The notes under the pieces: generated by a model
The model's input: the letters and a program-made list of their open reading frames with translations, nothing else
What the model was told of the DNA's origin: nothing
Database searches by the model: none
DNA from: Polytrichum commune
Lineage: Eukaryota; Streptophyta; Polytrichopsida; Polytrichales; Polytrichaceae
Assembly (NCBI GenBank): GCA_950295325.1
Contig: OX485807.1
Coordinates: forward strand, 23,097,666-23,161,665
Direction of reading: 5' to 3'
Length of the DNA stretch: 64,000 nucleotides
Made by a program: the position numbers and the translations under genes
Shown here: positions 23,540 to 36,389 of the stretch, piece by piece
Layout of the letters: every line of letters begins with the position of its first letter
Position numbering within the stretch: the stretch's first letter is position 1

Positions 23540-25160
23540 AGATTTTCAATATGCAAGTAGGAAGGTGTTCTTGAGCATCCTAGTGCCAAGTGTCATTTGT
23601 GTATAATTTAGTCCACTTGTAGACCATAGCGTAACATAAGCATACATCTCATAACGTTGTTGAACATACTCATGTCATAATATTAGTAAGCGCACTTGAA
23701 CGCCAAGTGTCATGAGGTGACACTAATGATGGAATTTTCAATCATTAGTGTATCCTAGCATGTGCCTCGAAATAGGGTAAGTGACACTATTATGCATGTG
23801 ATTCTAAACACCATAAACGGTGTAGTACCCCCATGTAGGGAACCTAGATACTAGGACATGACAATTATTCAAGGTTCTCCTAGTACCGCAAGGTAGGCAA
23901 TGAACCTTGTCTTGTATCAAGGGGACTCTTAAAAGGAGAGAGGGAATTATCTCTTATTCATCACACATCAAAATCTTGATATAGTATGTACCCCAGATGT
24001 TATCATTTTCAGCTAGTTTCACACTAGAGCTAGTTTTGAAGACTTTGTCTTAGTCTCGGGCCAAGTCATTTGAGATGAATTGGGCCACAAACCTTATAGG
24101 AGTCAAGTTTTATGTTGGATGGATGAGAGGTGCGTTCATACGCAGTAACTCCCACTCTCCACTTTTGAAAATGTTAACAAACTCTCAAGAGATGTAATGT
24201 CTCAATATACAATCATATACTTAACTTACACAACTCTCACCAAGTTTTATGGTCATCTTTGACACATTTTTTTCATGGGTTTGAACCTTGTTTTATACAT
24301 TGTCTTGTGCCGGGGAGAAAATGAAAATCTACTCGTACTTGACACTGATGATCAAAATACAATGTATACATTTAGACTTAAATTTACAATAACATCAAGA
24401 TATTCATCTAATTCTAAACGTGCACTTCAAGGATAAGTTCCTCCCAGATAAGGTCATTTTTTTTACATAATTGATTGAGAATTAATGTACTCAACTCAAT
24501 TAACGAAGAAATAGATATGGTAGAACGATTCCATAATTAGAGGAAGATATGACCCCCAATAGTTAATACTTCCAACCTCCTAAACCAACCCGTTGCAAGC
24601 ACAAACATGTTAAAAATCCCAAACCAATGAATCTTTGGAATATTCTATAGTCTAGAGATTTTGTCCCAACCCCCCCCCCCCAAAAAAAATTCTCACACAT
24701 ATGATATTTCAAATCAAAGCCCACAACATGCTAGAAAATTAGGACATTTGGACGAAATTTGCTCCCCCCAATCCTCTTTTGAAAAAAACACTCTTATTTT
24801 GGATGTGACTATGGCCTCTTAGGCATTTGGATGTTATGGTTAATTAACATGCTCAAGTTCACATTGGCATTAAAGTCAATGTTTGTTTTCCTTTTCTCTT
24901 TGAAAAAGGACGACAACTTCTAACAACTCTAAAGCACCAAACTCAATCACTCAAAGTTTGCTCATCCATAAAACGTGATGACTGAGGACATGTACGAAGT
25001 TTGTCAGCCTTGTAATAGCTGTTTGGGTACACGACTCAATAGATCGGATACTTGTTGATAGTTCTTATTTTGCAGACGACTCGTGTTATGAAAGTACAAG
25101 TGTGCTTTTTTCTTCTTCTTTTTTTTCCGTTCCCCCAAATGATTAGGTTGTGGCTATTAC
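23540..25160. other. Intergenic, degenerate repeats
   Basis: Contains an inverted copy of the 340-bp repeat family near 23920-24180 and a poly-C/poly-A run at 24670-24690. No gene supported. Confidence 0.5.
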
Positions 25161-25162
25161 CT

Positions 25163-25550
25163 AAGGGCCGGTTCACACTATGCCCAAGTCGAGAGGAGAA
25201 GCGTCACTTTTCTGGACCAAACTATGTCGAGAGGAGAAGCCTTTGGGATGAAAAAGTATATTGAAATAATCCACTGTCAGATTTTGAATGTTTGAATGAA
25301 AAATAAGTTCAGGCTCTCGAAGGAAGTTTGGGTCGAGCATTTTGCTCGACTCAAACTTTGCTCGAGAGGCCGAACTCTTGGCGCCATAACTTCCTAAAAG
25401 TGTTGCCACCTGGGCTCTTTTGGAGGCGACGTCCTTTGGACTTCGGCCTCTAGTGTGAAGGCCGAGAGGACGGACTTTGGACATTTCTGCATTTTCATTT
25501 GTCCAAACGCTTCTCCTCTCGAAGTTTGGCCACAGTGTGAACCGGCCCTG
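25163..25550. mobile_element. MITE with AGGGCCGGTTCACACT ends (~388 bp)
   Basis: The left end AGGGCCGGTTCACACTATG is matched by an inverted right end that reads CAGGGCCGGTTCACACTGTG on the minus strand. Subterminal inverted similarity continues into GAGAGGAGAAGCG. The CAGGG end points to a hAT-like element. The left terminus has mutated and I could not identify a target-site duplication. Confidence 0.75.
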
Positions 25551-26268
25551 AGTCGTGTAGTGTAAGGTTGAGGGAGCTAAAACATTGACTTCAAGCATTG
25601 AGTACACGTACTACTATACTATTGAAAAAACTAAGGTGTCTTTTGCTAGCCATTGAAAGTCGATTCCAACGCACCAACATATAATTTCTTTGGATTTCGT
25701 AGGCAAAAGTTAGAAGTGTGCAAAGTTTCATTGGGAGATGATCCAAAACCGTCATGAGGCTAGATGTTCACAAGGTGAACATTTTGATTGTGCAAGATTT
25801 CATGGTGTCGGTTTTAGGTGGGGTGTTGGTTTTAGTACCCACTACCTTACTAGAGTCTTTGGGCCCGTGTTTGGTCCCTTTATGAAAAACTGACTTCTTA
25901 GCACTAGGACCCTCACTCCCATGCCAAAAATATTTTGTTGAGGAAAGTATTGTAAAGAACAAGAGATCCACATCATGACCCCAGGGGGTAAACTCTTCAC
26001 TAAGTCTGGGAACCATGTGTGTTCGGTACCCCTTATAACCTTTTAACTATAGAACTTCATCATCAAAAACAATATCATTCACTAAATAACGGTTTGTTAT
26101 AGTCATTCGTGTATTCGAACATCTCAAATGAATCGTATCAACTATGTAGACAATTATAAAATGATTGGAGAGAAATAGTCATTATTGGCATATATGTATA
26201 TAAATAACTTTGACTTGACAAAGTTATAGTGGTATGACACGGAGACGACAAGTATTGCTTCATATATG

Positions 26269-26513
26269 GGCCGGGGATTCGTGGCACTCAAGTAAAATCA
26301 TCCGTGCGGATGAAAAAACACAAGAATCATCTAAATGACTATTTTTGGGCAATTTGATTCCGGAAATAGAGTCAAAGGCCCCGAATTAGTCTAGTGACGT
26401 CACATTCGAATGAATCGGCCCTCAACCCCATAGGGGGGCTTTTTTTATTGGAGCCACTTCATCCACGATATCTTGGATGGATGATTTTACTTGAGTGCCA
26501 CGAATCCCCAGCC
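26269..26513. mobile_element. MULE-type MITE (245 bp) with 9-bp duplication
   Basis: The inverted ends GGCCGGGGATTCGTGGCACT and GGCTGGGGATTCGTGGCACT continue for at least 30 bp (to AAGTAAAATCATCC). The element is flanked by the exact 9-bp duplication TCATATATG (26260-26268 and 26514-26522). A 9-bp duplication and G-rich ends are typical of Mutator-like elements. No coding capacity. Confidence 0.88.
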
Positions 26514-26522
26514 TCATATATG

Positions 26523-28259
26523 GATGCGTTACAACTTTTTGGAGTATGAGGTACATGCTTGGATGAAATAAAGTTCTCAAGTGAAAAACCTTGTGGAGGC
26601 TTGTGATACAATTACCCCCAGGGGGTGCACTCAGCATTGGTTGTACCTATCTGCATGAGTGCACCAAAGGGGTATTATTAAAGGAGATGGGATACAAAAT
26701 ACACATAGTTGTAGGGTGTAATTTTTTCTCTCTCATTATGTGGATATACTAGGTTATTTGTAATGCAATAAGAGAGGTATGCCTAATTTAGGGTCACATG
26801 CATCAATCATGTTTTGGTGTATATATGCATCTTAGGTACTTCATGATATACGAAACTCTGAAACCAAACTCTCTTTAAATAATCTTTTGTACACATGCGT
26901 TGTACCATACAGGCTATATTGAGTTGACAATAGGGGGATCATGACAACATTAAAGCATGTCATGATCACACAACTCACTTGCAACCTTGTGATTGCATTG
27001 GTGCAACAGGGAATCGTTCTCTTGAAGCATGTTGCTTTCTTATATGTGTGGTACACAATTGCTTTCCATTTGTCAAGCCACTAACTATGGTGCTGGCTAA
27101 TTTGAATAAAGTGTCACATGTCACTTTCCTATTAGTTAGAATTAGTGTTGGTATGTTATCCCCATCTTTATTTTTAATATCATTCAAGTATCTATAACAA
27201 GGGTTTCACAAATTTTGATACATGTAGGGTATGTGTATCTGACACACCTCCCCCCTCCCCTCCCCCCAATTGAAAAAAAAAGGTTCTATATACTATGCAT
27301 GGTAAAAATTGCCTTAGTACTCGTATGGATTAGAGTGGTAGTAACCCGATTTATGGCTTAGATATATAGTGATTGTCTCACCTTGACATTTCCTACCAAA
27401 TGTTAGTATTTGACTCGTATTACAACTTTGATACCCACGGGTAAGTTCTTTGATACCATTATTGATACCCATGAATTCACCTATATACTAGTCCAACATG
27501 CATTTTCAGTGTTTGACTTTACATCCAAAACTAAACATACCAATCAAAACGTAGATGTCCAAAATCATTGTTGTGTTGGAATTATGCGCATCTACCTTAC
27601 CCATATATAAATCTTGAAACAAAGAGTAGATGAAAAGTTGAGAGAGAGAGAGAGAGAGAATGAATGAATGAAGATAACCAACATCTATACTAAATTGTCC
27701 TATGATTGTGGGTTACCATTCCAAAGTTACATGTTGCTATATAACTTTTTACCATCATTATCATGTTTTCGCAACTAAGTTAAATTGTATTCTTCGGTGT
27801 GCATACTAACTATGCTAAATATTGTATTTAGTGTCACTAACTATTTGGAACTACGCAATGCTATGTCTATATACAATATATCTCATATTTTATCAACAAT
27901 TGTCAAACTGTTTGTTTGGAGATAACAAGCATTAACAACTTTACATGGTATAAAAGTTACATCAATGTGTGACTCCAAACAACAAGCGACAGTAAATATA
28001 TATATATATATATATATTTAGTGTACTTATATCATTTGGATTGAAGATACTGATATGCTCATTAAACCGTTATAGCAATTCGTAACTCCATATGGTAACC
28101 CACACTAATTAGACAGCAAAAAGGTGTAGTTACAGATGAACCGTTTGAAGTTCAAGACTTCAAGAAATTACGGATCGATTTAGAGGAATCTATGGAATGT
28201 ACTTCAAATCAATAAAGGAAAAAGCCGAAAGATCACAAGATGTAACCGGTTGGACTTGG
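26523..28259. other. Intergenic with microsatellites
   Basis: Holds (GA)n at 27640-27659 and (TA)n at about 27994-28018. A segment at about 27812-27975 recurs in diverged form at about 51525-51690, so it is a dispersed repeat. No gene supported. Confidence 0.55.
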
Positions 28260-28620
28260 AAACATTAGTGTCATATGGCATTTTATGTCATTATGGTAAA
28301 CTTTCGGATGACATTTCCTATGAACAAGTGGACAAATATTGTTGTGGATGATGGATGAGTTCATCCATTGGCCCAAACCCTACCCTTCTCTTGTTAACAA
28401 CTTGTGATGAATAATTGTCATGGATGACTAAAATTTGGATGAAAAATCACTTGGTAAGTGACAGCAATTGCAACATTGTAAACCCTTAACCATCCAAAAA
28501 CTTTACAAGGAATGACAAATAGTGTTGGGTTAACATTTGGTGTTGGCGACAACACTACACCGAGGTTTAGCGTTAGTATTGAGCAAGATGATTGGAATCG
28601 GTGATACTAAGGTAGAAATA
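28260..28620 (+). repeat. Single arm related to the foldback element of ABCC intron 1
   Basis: The order of similar blocks matches 11090-11450: GTGTCATATGGCATTTTA, a GATGAAAAATCACTTGGTAA segment, then GACAAATAGTGTTGGGTTAA. No inverted partner was found nearby, so it looks like a solo or truncated copy. Confidence 0.6.
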
Positions 28621-30097
28621 CCATAACCCGTTAACCACCCTCTGGCCGTGCACTAGATCGCCGTCATAACGGTGAAGCGCCATTTCTAAAACTGACCATG
28701 GCTCAGCAACAACTTCAATGTGTGCACTCTTAACTTAGTGTAGCCAATGGGAGTCAAGTGTTAATGTACTCATGAGGTAACTGATTTAGGCGATGTTCTG
28801 TATGAAAAAATGCGGATTACCGTGTTCAGTGTAGGAAGAATCGAGTGAACGAACAGGGGGTTGGACAACATTCCACTTTGAAAAATTGTAGCATTTTTTG
28901 TATAGGGCAGAAAAACATGAAACAACTTGCATTCTTCATGAATCGTTCTCGCCTATCTTGGAAAATTATCTCATGGTTGTCAGACCAGATCTTCAATGCG
29001 GTAAAATCACCTTATTTTCACGGGTTATGGTATTCCTACCTTAAGTATCATATTTAGTGTAGGGCTGTTGACAAATTGTGCCCAAAAGCCTCTTACGCGG
29101 ACACGACACTCCAGGCAACAATAATTCATTGAAGCTAGTTGTGTGTACTATTTACTAGCTAGCTGCCTTCACATGTGCAGTCCCGACAAAAGGACTTGAA
29201 ATGATGTGGTCCCTTTTTCAGGACTCTTATTACACTCATCTTATCTGAACAACACCCATCCGTCCACCGCCCACCATTGACCGCTAAGGAATTAATAAGT
29301 ACACCTTAAACTCCGTAATATTAACCCCCATAACATCACTCGCTCCTCTAACATCCCGAAACCCTAGGGAACGCATGTTCGTTCGTAGTTCAAATCTCGC
29401 TCCTTCTTGTCATATTTCTCTCCTTTATATCATGAATTTTGTCAGTACTGCAAACTACCCAAGAAGTCAACCCACACCTTCGCATTGCGCCATGTGTCGA
29501 TGTGTGGAGTGTTGTCTTCTTCTTCTTCTTCTTCTTCTTATGTCATTTGTTGAATGTTGGTGTGTGCATATGCCACATCCCCCAGGAAGGTCAAGTGGAG
29601 TGGATCACGCCACACCATTTAAATGTTGCACTTTGTGTGATTCCATAGTGTCACATGCTACACTCATTATGTGGTATCACGCATCCATGTTAACGCTACA
29701 AAAACTCATAACATCACGTGCACTTTGGTTGCCACAGGTGTGATACTACAAAGTTTAGGGTGTAGTTGAAGCACCTATTCCCGATTGGGACCCCGTCTAG
29801 AACCTATAGGGTGCTTAATGTTGATAGGGTTGGAAGCAATAGTGTCTTGACACATGTCACTGGTTTTGAGACTATAGTGACAAGGAAGGAGCGGTTAACA
29901 TGAGAGGTTTTGGCAAACTCCAGACATTAGTAGTGTGTTTGTGCCAACTTTTGGTTTAAAATTTTTGCAGCCATTTCAATCCAAGGAAAATTTTACGGTC
30001 CTTGTGAATTATGTTTTCCTACACATGGAAATTTTGCACCGCCTTATACTTCTCCATATTTGGGGCAAAATCTCTCAAGTGATCAGTTAGGGGCGCC
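28621..30097. other. Intergenic, no convincing gene
   Basis: An ATG-started open frame of 122 codons (29375-29743) includes a run of leucines coded by a CTT microsatellite (29517-29541). It has no recognisable domain and no splice continuation that I could find. Confidence 0.4.
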
Positions 30098-30139
30098 ACT
30101 ACTCTACTCTACTCTACTCTACTCTACTCTACTCTACTC
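30098..30139. repeat. (ACTCT)n pentanucleotide microsatellite
   Basis: About eight perfect ACTCT units in a row. Confidence 0.95.
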
Positions 30140-30520
30140 AAGACCACCGTGAGGTAACTTACTTGCTTGCCAGTGGTTTCCACCGAGGATTCGGATGGGT
30201 CCCAAGCAATGTGTGACTGCCATGTGGCAGTAGAGTTTGCAGAACAGCTTCATAATTATTCATTGAAACCTGCGGCCTTGAAAGCAGGGAGAACCAACCG
30301 GTGGTTACTTACAGATGAACCGGTGGAGTTCAAGAAGTAACCAGTGGAAGCTAATTAAAGACTGCAGGAGAACCACTAAAGATCATTCTGGAGGAATCTA
30401 GAGAATCTACCTCGGATTAATAAACGAATCCCGAAAGAGGTCAACATGTAATGAGTTGGTTGGACTCGGAAACACACTAGCTAGGATCTCAACCCAAATG
30501 ACTTTCATTTTTTAAAAAAT
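30140..30520. repeat. Dispersed repeat shared with 10.2, 28.1, 31.7 and 51.9 kb
   Basis: The phrases TTACAGATGAACCGG, GAAAGAGGTCAACATGT and TTGGACTCGGAAACA recur in the same order near 10170-10310 and 28130-28265. They recur in inverted form near 31690-31760 and 51890-52110. This marks a multi-copy dispersed family; its ends were not defined. Confidence 0.55.
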
Positions 30521-30949
30521 AAAATCATAACCAGTCAAAATCCTCTTCTTCCAAACTCCCAACCGGTTACCAGAGTTCGGGAAGTTTTTGAAGCCTTAGT
30601 GGCTAATTGCCGGTAGTTGCTACGAAGGGTTGGTTTTTTTCCAATTTACATCGGCAAGAGCTGGTCTTTTGTAAAATCAATCGGCCAATTGCCTATATTT
30701 TCATATTTTCATTGGCCAATATCCAATTAAATGGAATTCATATCAGCACTAATTGTTTAAAAAATGTATGAAAAGTTATCAGAAATCATTTCTTAGCACA
30801 AAATCTTGAATAAATGAAAAGAAAGGCATGTTCAAAACTTTAAATTTGAAGAGTTAATATCCTTGGCAGGAATTGAACCTAGCAATGCCTTCACCGCTTG
30901 AAGGCCAAGGGTCCCCCAATTCTTCATAGAAGCAATTGGATTTGGTCAT

Positions 30950-31260
30950 GGAAAGGTTGCATAATTCAAAAAGTTTAAGGTTTAGGGTACTTCCTCAAGT
31001 GCATCATGAGATGCCCCAGACAAATAGCGCTCTGGATTGCTATACAAATAGCGAAACTTCGCAGCATCCTTCCAAAGATCTAGAGCACTTGTTAGAATGT
31101 CATCAAAATCATTGTTTGGGCCTTCCATAGCAACACGCATCATACTTTCTAAGTTAGATGTAGACATTCGATTACAAAGTTTTTGTTTAATAGTATTTTG
31201 AACAGAAAACGCCCTTTAGCACTCTGCGGAGCACCGGAGGATGAAGGCGCCATCGCCGAG
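30950..31260 (-). pseudogene. hAT transposase C-terminal (dimerisation) fragment
   Basis: Read on the minus strand, the stretch encodes RAFSVQNTIK, NRMSTSNLESMMRVAMEGP and then a D/W-rich tail. This order matches the hAT dimerisation domain (pattern ...ERGFS-Q--IK-K-RNR-----L--L-RI-IEGP). An in-frame TAA lies just before RAFSVQN, where the family usually has a lysine, and no transposase body follows upstream. The frame is therefore a dead fragment. It could be a source related to the hAT MITEs here, but its ends are not linked to theirs. Confidence 0.7.
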
Positions 31261-31960
31261 CAAGTTGCCGTTCATCTTTGAAGCCCCAACCTGCATCACT
31301 CAATACCTGCCTGCACTCAGATACACATGCTCATGACCCGGAGGGTATCAGTTACCATTTCCCGGGTATTGGCCAGTATTTGAATACTTCTTCCGGCTAA
31401 AATCCAGTAACTCACAAGAAGAATCGGCTACATTTCCGGGACATTTTCTGGTCCATCAGCTAATTGCCGGAGGATTGAAATTACAGTCGGATTGCCATCC
31501 GATGGTTGGAAATTTGGACCGGCCATGAGGGGAAATCCATCGGCTGATAATGAACTAGCCGTCGGTTTTCCCCGACCATTGCCGGTTACATGTTTGTATG
31601 TTGGGGGGCGTTTTCATCATTGACTAGAGGGTATAATTCTACATATATTATTCCTCTGAAACGGTGGGTACATACTTTCCCCCTCCCGAGGCCTTGAACG
31701 TCAACCGGCTATTTCTCAAACTCAACCAGTGCATCTGTAACTAGCTAGCGGCCAGTTCGTTCTCCCCGTTCATTGGACCGTTTAACTTACTTACTGCCCA
31801 AGACAGCCTCCCGATTGAAACCACTGGTGGACAGTAAGTAAGCACCATTCCCACGAGACTTTCAAGACGCGTGTGTCTACATGTCTGTCGGCTAATTAAA
31901 TGAGTATGAGTACATTAATTGTGTTGTCAGCCGCTCCTGCATTCATGCTGTTGACCAGAG
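31261..31960. other. Intergenic, no gene
   Basis: Moderately GC-richer sequence with several CCGG-containing words (near 31380-31600) but no open frame with a recognisable domain. Confidence 0.4.
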
Positions 31961-31974
31961 CCCTACATTGGGTG

Positions 31975-32170
31975 CCCATACCCATGCCCACCCATGCCCA
32001 TGGGTTTTGGGTGGGCATGGGTGCGATATTATTGTTCATGGGTGGGCATGGGTGCGATATTATTGTTCATGGGTGGGCATGGGTGGGCATGGGTGCGCAC
32101 ATGTCATGCTATGGGTGAGCATGGGTGGGCATAGGTCGCTACTGATGGGCATGGTCTGGGTATGGGTGCA
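31975..32170. repeat. Minisatellite built on CATGGGTGGG
   Basis: GGGTGGGCATGGGTGCGATA with its following TTATTGTTCAT is repeated, then shorter GGGTGGGCAT units follow. Irregular unit lengths give open frames rich in Met, Gly, His and Trp, which I do not count as genes. Confidence 0.8.
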
Positions 32171-35100
32171 ATTTTAAAGGAAAATGTTGGGCTCTGCTGT
32201 TGACAAACACAATGGAGCCTGTGAGTGATCCATTAAGTTATTTTGGCATTCATGGGTGAGCTAGGAATCTAGCTAACATGGTGCGTTTCTTAACATAACC
32301 TCACATCCATGGCAACTGCTATTCTCCCTCTCTAGTATGACACGTTTAAGGGACACAACAAAAATCCGTAAATGGCGTAAAGTTGTGGTATTATTGAGGG
32401 AAGACAAAAACATAAGGAATACGAGCTGCAAGTATATGTACAATGCGTTTATGCAATATAGATGGTATGAAAGAATAACTTACAGTAAATTCCAAACAAA
32501 TAAAGTATTCTCAAGATCTCTTGAAACATGATTCGAAAGATCGATGGCGTTGCCTACCCAAGTTAGCAACTTTCCTCTTATCTAAATTCCCTATTGATTT
32601 TTTAAAATCAATAATTTCATTAACACCAAAATATAAAGAGTTGTCTAATAAGAAACTAGACAACCATGATGCATGACGTTTAGCGTCACTAAGCTTTACC
32701 GTAGGTGGAGCAACGCCATCCACGTCTACTAAACCTAGATCAACATTAAGGAAAAAAAAACACGAAATTGGGGACTGCAAGAATGCAAGAGAGTGCACAA
32801 GATATTGGTGATACTATATCACCATGAGTACAAGGCAACGTACTAGGCAGGAGGCCACTCCAACCCTAACCAGTAACCCTGATTCACATTAAGTTCCCAT
32901 TAATAAGTGAAGTTTCCAAGTAGTTCCCAAGTAGTTCCCAAGTGAAAATGGATGTGTTTTTGATGTACATAACATAGATGAAAAGAATTTTAGCACCAAC
33001 TACCTCTTTAATATGACAATACGGAGATTCGAAATGTCGCATTGTCAAGTGTCGTAATCTTATAAAAGAAAGAGAGAGAGAAAGAGAGTTTTGGAACTAA
33101 AAAGTTTGGTTGTGCAAAAATGTGTCATAATATCGAGGGTGTCGTATAAACGAGTGTCATAATATCGAGGTTAGACTGCACACCAATTTGCCATATTAGT
33201 GTGGGTTATTGTTTTGGGTAACATGTTGTTATAAACATCGTTTGATTAAGAATAGTACTTTAAGAAAGAAAACAACCTATATGAGAATCATAAACGGTTC
33301 ACATTGTAGGTGGTGAGCAGGTCTTGCATCGTGCTAGAATTGCCACTTTTTGGAGGTGACAACATAGGCTTTTTTTTTTGTAGATGTTATGATCAATGTT
33401 GAATTGGTGTATGGTAGGTGAATACATGGGCACCTGTAATCATCGTCAATAACGATTTCAAAGAGCTTACCTATTGATATCAAAATCATGATACTAGTCG
33501 AATATCGATGTGTGTGGTAGGCACATCAACATGAGAGGATTTTTGAAGGCATGTGTTATTATAGTGTGTGGGTCAATACCATTCTTTACCATTTTGATAC
33601 TAGGGCAATTTTCCTTACGTACGAATGTTCTTGCACGGTATACAGACTCGAATGGTATTGAAAATAAAACACCTTCAAATTCTCACACTTTATATGTATT
33701 AATATTTGTAAAGATGAAATCCTCGTTCTAGATACGCGAGTGGTATTTAAAAGGAGGGAGGGCTACCATACCACCATTGGTTCTAACCAATACGAGCGTA
33801 ACACATAACTTTCTGTTCATATTTTGAATTAATGTGTGTCAAACATGCTTACACCTATACACATCAAGGAATAAGAAACGTCTTACTTGATGTATTTGGA
33901 ACAAAAATTATAAAGACTCATATCTCCAACTGATAACCCACGTTGATAGGACGACTCTTTGTTCATCTTACACATGAATCTCTATGCTGATATGTGCATT
34001 TAGGTTGCCCCACACTAATGTATCCACGTTCCACATTATTTTGATGTGTTATATTAGTGTCATGTTTCATGCAAGCCACCATACATATTTCAAGCATCAT
34101 CCATAACAATCATTCTCACTCTTATGTCTTTGCAAGTTATAAACGGGTGATGTGCTCGTCATTCCTAAAAAATTCAATGCAACTCTATGTACTCTTCACA
34201 AATGACAAATTAGTTATTAATCTTCAAGTTTGGAATTGCTTCCATGGAACACCAACCGTAATGGACCGGATCTTGCTTGACAAAAGTTTTGACTAAATAG
34301 GAAGTTACAACCTTCACTTTATAGTAACGAAAAATACTGTAAATTGGTATCGATATGTGAGAAAAATGTGAGCCTCTATGAATCACTCTCAAAGACATCT
34401 CTTAGAAATTGAGGCTTATCATATTTGGAAAGGTATGCTCAAACCCTACCTTGCCACATGTGCCTTCCACTTATGCGGTCACATATTAGGTCACAAACCC
34501 CGCTTAAGAAAAACAAATGACAACCCATTTTGTGTTGCATGAGTGTTTAAGAGTTAAGATCAATGTTGGATCGGTGTATATGCATGTGAATGCATGGTAT
34601 CAGTAATGAACATCAATAATGGTATCAAATAACCTACCCATGGATATCAAAATTATGATATAAATCAAATATCGATACCCGAGTTATTATTTGGGTCAAT
34701 ACCATTTTAAATCATATTGATGGTGATTTCATCTAGGTATGAAAGGTCTTGTATGGTATACAAACCCAAATGATATCAAACACAAGAATACTATCAAATA
34801 CCCATACATGTACCCGTCAAAAGGTATGGAATCTTCATTATAGAGCCCAAATGATATATTAAAAAAGACGATACCAATCCAACACTGGTTAAGACCGTCA
34901 AATTTATACCAATTTTTTTACCATTGAAGGTTGTTGAACCCAAGGTTAGCCCTCGAAGCATTGTGGTATATCATGCCAGTTCAAATATGTACTATGGAGT
35001 ATGATGCATAAAATTGTGAAGAATGGTTTCCAAAACTACATCCATACAGTTAGAACTATAATATATGTTAATGGTGCTATAAAATAGAATTAGAACAATT

Positions 35101-35240
35101 ATTCTTTCAAAATATTATATCAATTCCATATTTGACTAAAACCACTTTGATGATGCGCTTATTATTGGATACAAATTTGAGTTCTATAATGTGGTGAAGA
35201 AATCATAAAACTTGAAGTCAAGAATTTGTTAATTTAAACG
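32171..35240. other. Intergenic, no supported gene
   Basis: Short open frames only. The minus-strand frame at 32511-32798 lies upstream of the hAT fragment in the same orientation and might be transposase debris, but I see no motif. A GA-rich run sits at 33066-33090. Similar AT-rich blocks near 33400-33720 and 34560-34880 share phrases such as GATATCAAAAT and look like a decayed duplicated repeat. Confidence 0.45.
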
Positions 35241-35241
35241 A

Positions 35242-36382
35242 GAGAGCTGACTTTTCAAAACTTTCACAAAGTTTGAACTTCCTCTTTTCAGAGGCCAAAT
35301 CCTTCAAGTTCTTCTTCATTGTAATGCAAGGGTGGGTGGGTGGGAATGTTTACAAGACTCTTTCTAAGTCACTTACCTTGCCCTATTTCACCATTACATA
35401 ATGCTTTGCATAAGAGAGTCCTTTGCAGTCATATATTGATGGGTGTATTGTATCACCTAAGTATTCTATGCCATATCCTAACTTGCCTTGCAATGATGAG
35501 TGCCTCATTTACATGCTTTGTGAACAAATGGTTTTCATTACCCATTTGTATGGTTTCACTTATCCCATGCTTTGGAGTCTAATCCCCAACCTTCATGTTC
35601 TAATGCAAAAATGTATCTATCTAGTCCACTACATGTATGAGGTACTTACAAAGAGGAAATAATCCTATTAGCCTCAACCAATGGAAATGCATAAAATGTC
35701 ATAATCACAAAACATTACTGCATTGAACGTGTGAAGGGCCTGCCTCACCTGTGCCCATGCAACCAACCAACAAAAAATGAGGATTAGTTACGTACACGAG
35801 GTAAATAACAACAGGACCCAGTTGTTATCCATGTCGCACACTTAGACTCCATTTCAAAAACATCAAAGTATTTCAAGAAAGTTACACTCATTGTCATGCC
35901 GCATATGAGTGTTCAAACCTGTTCTTTTGCCATGATGGGGTAACTCCAAGTAGAATACTCTTCTTGGTGGTGACTCCTACTCCTTCACTCTTAGCACTTA
36001 ACTAATACCCTAATTCACACTAAGTTGGCCGCACCTTCCACTACCGTGAATAGTAGAAAAGAGGCTCCGTTTTAGGGTTAAGGGTTTATATTGGAGTTCT
36101 TACCTATGGTAAGTTCTCTCAACCCTAATTTTGGCTTTAGGTTTGAGACGTGGGCCTGTCTGTCACTAAGCTCGTGTCATCTTTTTCATCCATTCCTCCG
36201 TAGTGTTTGCTTCATGGTAAGTACAAAGTCTTGCCATGTGCTTGGGTCTTAGTATTTTTTGGCTTATTGGTCATTTATGCTATTAGTAAACACCTTTGCC
36301 ACGTGCTCATTTATAAAGGTAGTTTATGAATTTTAGAAAATTGCATGGTAAGGCATTAAGAGAGAGAGAGAGAGAGAGAGAG
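35242..36382 (+). repeat. Duplicated module, copy 1 (bounded by GA tracts)
   Basis: The module starts at GAGAGCTGAC and ends at a (GA)n run (36359-36382). It is paralogous to 46896-48358: shared blocks include GGTGGGTGGGAA, the ACGTACACGAGGTAAATA region, TTAGGGTTTATATTGGAG and the terminal GA run. A further partial copy of one block is at about 36825-36920. It has no recognisable coding content. Confidence 0.65.
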
Positions 36383-36389
36383 ACGTTCT

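Noticed and set aside
27636-27660. GA tract at 27.6 kb as another border of the GA-bounded elements
   Set aside because: Neither flank matches the GCTGA start or the hairpin end of elements A and B.
29375-29743. 122-codon ATG-started frame
   Set aside because: A CTT microsatellite provides its leucine run; no domain, no splice partners and no codon-usage resemblance to the two real genes.
31900-32177. Overlapping Gly/Met/His/Trp-rich frames
   Set aside because: They are readings of the CATGGGTGGG minisatellite.
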